Positions 5,668-7,119 of a stretch of 7,119 bases of DNA are shown here, in pieces. Location: positions 1 to 7,119 of the forward strand of contig VSNB01000165.1 of the NCBI GenBank assembly GCA_009774055.1, in the 5' to 3' direction. The position numbers and the translations under genes were made by a program. The notes beneath the pieces were generated by a model. That model saw nothing but the letters and a program-made list of their open reading frames with translations, had not been told where the DNA came from and made no database searches. The DNA comes from Clostridiales bacterium (GTDB lineage Bacteria > Bacillota > Clostridia > Oscillospirales > Oscillospiraceae). Position 1 is the first letter of the stretch. The number at the start of each line of letters is the position of its first letter.

Positions 5668-6392
5668 CAGAAGGCACCTCCTTCAAAATTGGGGGCCCGG
5701 AAGATTTCCCGGAACAGAGTGTCCACGCTCTTCCCCTCCCGCTCCCGGATGTTGTCCACGGTGTCGTGGAGGGTGATCTGGCCCTCCTTGAGGAATACGG
5801 CCTCGTCCAGGACCTTCTCGATGTCGCTGATGAGGTGGGTGGAGATGAGGACGGTGCCCTCCTCGTTGTAGTTGGTGAGGATGGTATTGAGGATGAAGTC
5901 CCGGGCGGCGGGGTCCACGCCGGCGATGGGTTCGTCCAGGAGGTAGAGCTGGGCCTTCCGGGCCATGACCAGCACCAGCTGGACCTTCTCCTTGGTGCCC
6001 TTGGACATGCTTTTCAGACGGTCGCTGGGAGTCACGCCCAGGCTGGCGCACATGGTCATGGCCCGGGTGCGGTCGAAGTCGCCGTAGAAATCCGCGAAGA
6101 GGTCGAAGAGGTCGGTGGCCTTCATCCAATCGGCGAAGTACATCCGGTCCGGCAGGTAGCTGATGGCGGACTTGGTGTAGGGGCCCACGGGCTGGCCGTC
6201 CACCAGGACGGCCCCCTCGGTGGGCTGGAGCAGGCCGCAGAGGATTTTGATGAGGGTGGTCTTGCCGCTGCCGTTGGGGCCCAGCAGGCCCACGATCCGG
6301 CCCCGGCCCAGCTCCAGGTTCACGCCCTGCAGGGCGGCCTTGGAGCCGTACCGCTTGGTCAGGGCGGCACAGGAAACGAGAGTTTCATTCAT
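5667..6392 (-). CDS. ABC transporter ATP-binding protein (YtrB/BcrA-like)
   Basis: 241 residues. Walker A GPNGSGKT (38-45), signature SKGTKEK (130-136, a variant of LSGGQ with Ser130-Lys131-Gly132), Walker B LYLLDEP (149-155, with Asp153 and Glu154), D-loop GVD (158-160) and H-loop STH (His186) are all present. The usual Q-loop glutamine is not visible; the place reads SYLPDRMYF (78-86), as in clostridial YtrB-like ATPases. The final 35 residues carry no extra domain. The start at 6392 overlaps the GntR gene by 8 bp, and its stop overlaps the permease start, so the three proteins are made together. It powers the permease, on the cytoplasmic side. Confidence 0.93.
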   Translation of the reverse strand: MNETLVSCAALTKRYGSKAALQGVNLELGRGRIVGLLGPNGSGKTTLIKILCGLLQPTEGAVLVDGQPVGPYTKSAISYLPDRMYFADWMKATDLFDLFADFYGDFDRTRAMTMCASLGVTPSDRLKSMSKGTKEKVQLVLVMARKAQLYLLDEPIAGVDPAARDFILNTILTNYNEEGTVLISTHLISDIEKVLDEAVFLKEGQITLHDTVDNIREREGKSVDTLFREIFRAPNFEGGAF

Positions 6393-6750
6393 GGTGGAGT
6401 TCCTCCTTTACAAACACAAGAGCTTTTTCTCCGGAGTAGCCCAGCTCGGACAGAATCCGGAGGCATTCGGCGACGGCTTCCCTGGCCCGTTCCTTGGCGG
6501 CGGCCTCAATGACGGAGACGTTCTCCGTCACGGTGCGGCCCGCCGTTCGGCTGCCCACGGCCAGGCCGTCGGCCTCCAGCTGGGCCATGGCCCGCTGCAT
6601 GGTATTGGGGTTGACCCCCGCCTGGGCGGCCAGCTCCCGGACGCCGGGCAGGCGTTCCCCGGGGGGGTATTCGCCTTTCAGAATGCGCAGGGTCAGCTGC
6701 TGGGTGAGCTGCTGCCAGATCGGGCGGTCGTCAGTAAATTGCCAGTCCAT
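6385..6750 (-). CDS. GntR family regulator, YtrA subfamily
   Basis: 121 residues. The winged-helix domain covers about 10-78, with the YtrA-type marks PIWQQLTQQL (10-19), GEYPPGERLPGVRELAAQAGVNPNTMQRA (26-54) and a wing around GSRTAGR (66-72). The remaining tail of some 45 residues is too short for a ligand-binding FadR or HutC domain, which defines the YtrA group; these dimerise through the tail and usually repress an adjacent ABC transporter operon. The start at 6750 has AAGGAGG five bases upstream; the longer 159-residue reading starts inside the promoter. First gene of the four-gene operon, overlapping the ATPase by 8 bp. A candidate operator sits over its own promoter. Confidence 0.93.
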   Translation of the reverse strand: MDWQFTDDRPIWQQLTQQLTLRILKGEYPPGERLPGVRELAAQAGVNPNTMQRAMAQLEADGLAVGSRTAGRTVTENVSVIEAAAKERAREAVAECLRILSELGYSGEKALVFVKEELHHE

Positions 6751-6784
6751 ATGGTCCTCCTTTCGCAAGTTTATGCATAGATAT

Positions 6785-6808
6785 CCTTCTTTTTTCCGGA
6801 AAAGAAGG
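6785..6808 (-). promoter_or_regulatory. Hairpin in the transporter operon leader
   Basis: A 9 bp stem (6785-6793 with 6800-6808) with a 6-base loop sits in the leader of about 105 bases between promoter and GntR start. It has no U-run after it on the minus strand, so it is not an obvious attenuator; it may affect mRNA stability. Confidence 0.35.
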
Positions 6809-6844
6809 AAGAGGGTGAGGGGCTCGTTTGGTGGGTGCGTCCTT

Positions 6845-6862
6845 GTACTAGGTGAGTAATAC
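6845..6862. promoter_or_regulatory. Candidate YtrA-type operator
   Basis: GTACTA-N6-TAATAC (6845-6850 and 6857-6862), with one mismatch in symmetry, overlaps the last bases of the -10 box and the expected start of transcription. YtrA-type regulators are known to bind GTA...TAC dyads of about this span. Symmetry is seen; binding is inferred. Confidence 0.5.
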
Positions 6863-6889
6863 AATAATACAGATTTGTTCGTTTGTCAA
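6861..6889 (-). promoter_or_regulatory. Promoter of the gntR-ABC-lipoprotein operon
   Basis: Minus strand TTGACA (6884-6889), 17 bp spacer, TATTGT (6861-6866). Transcription would start near 6855. It is the only good promoter found for the four genes, in keeping with their overlaps. Confidence 0.88.
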
Positions 6890-6956
6890 GAGGGTTTCTA
6901 AAAAAAGTTTGGCGGGCATAGAGTGGAAGGGGATTTCATCGGCGGCCCTGCTTCTC

Positions 6957-7119
6957 TTCGCGCCCTTCGGGCGCGAACGGTACATTCTTCTTGAATCGGC
7001 CCGGGACCTGCGCGGCCCCGGACTCCGCGCCTACTTTTGCCCCGCGGCAAAAGTAGGCAAAAACGCGCTTGAACCTACGGTTCAAGACTCCCTAGACGGG
7101 CAGGCGCGTACGCGCCTTT
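6957..7119 (+). repeat. Structured repeat R3 (H0-H1-H2), tail cut by window edge
   Basis: H0 (6957-6965 pairs with 6969-6977, perfect 9 bp, loop TTC), then TTGAATCG, CCGGGACCT, CCGGACTCC, H1 (7031-7041 with 7046-7056), linker, H2 (7068-7075 with 7079-7086). Positions 7001-7070 are 70/70 identical to 1-70. H2 differs from R1 by an A-T to G-C pair exchange. The stretch 6890-6956, between the gntR promoter and H0, shows nothing recognisable. Confidence 0.85.
7102..7117. repeat. 16 bp perfect palindrome at window end
   Basis: AGGCGCG-TA-CGCGCCT reads the same on both strands and is followed by TTT. It sits in the tail of R3, where R3 diverges from R1 and R2. It could be a terminator hairpin or a further part of the repeat; the window ends here. 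Confidence 0.4.

Noticed and set aside
6751..6855. Riboswitch in the transporter operon leader
   Set aside because: Only one simple 9 bp hairpin is visible and no conserved riboswitch core or attenuator was recognised.
1..7119. Whole window as a composite transposon bounded by direct repeats R1 and R3
   Set aside because: No transposase or recombinase is present, the interior holds ordinary housekeeping-type operons, and a third copy lies inside, so dispersed repeats explain the pattern better.

Overview
The window looks like chromosome of a fairly GC-rich gut-type Clostridia, probably Oscillospiraceae/Flavonifractor-like. That is an inference from GC-rich codons, strong AGGAGG ribosome binding sites, TTGACA/TATAAT-type promoters, and the families present (DUF512 radical SAM, DegV, YtrA-type GntR with an ABC-2 exporter). 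All genes except one are on the minus strand. No transposase, integrase, rRNA, tRNA or CRISPR array is visible.

Layout. (1) 1-1131: two copies of one structured repeat (R1 at 1-152 and R2 at 940-1131) lie in inverted orientation around a divergent two-gene island, a Cro/C1-type repressor (211-465, minus) and a small DUF6809-like protein (569-838, plus). Their back-to-back promoters share a 103 bp spacer. (2) 1134-2432: a PDZ/radical SAM/DUF512 protein. Its leader is filled by a 164 bp, nearly fully palindromic MITE-like element (2459-2622), and a good promoter lies just beyond that element. (3) 2746-4051: a MarR regulator and a DegV-family fatty-acid-binding protein form a tight operon, with a consensus promoter, a candidate operator on that promoter and a strong terminator. 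(4) 4414-6750: a four-gene operon of YtrA-type GntR regulator, ABC ATPase, six-helix ABC-2 permease and small lipoprotein. The coding parts of the first three overlap. The operon has its own promoter and candidate operator and a 17 bp hairpin terminator about 200 bp past the last stop. (5) 6957-7119: a third repeat copy, R3, 70/70 identical to the left end of the window over its core.

The ordinary genes are two regulator-plus-effector operons, one for fatty-acid handling at the membrane and one for export or envelope stress, plus a conserved radical SAM protein of unknown substrate. The unusual content is in the spacers. The R1/R2/R3 family has up to three consecutive hairpins (H0, H1, H2), and the stems differ between copies by paired, compensating changes, so the fold rather than the sequence seems to be kept. 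The MITE-like element sits inside a transcribed leader. A third class of purine-rich GGACA repeats and hairpins fills the 3' end of the transporter transcript. The best candidate for something undescribed is the R-family repeat, and the R1-repressor-DUF6809-R2 arrangement as a possible small non-autonomous mobile unit.
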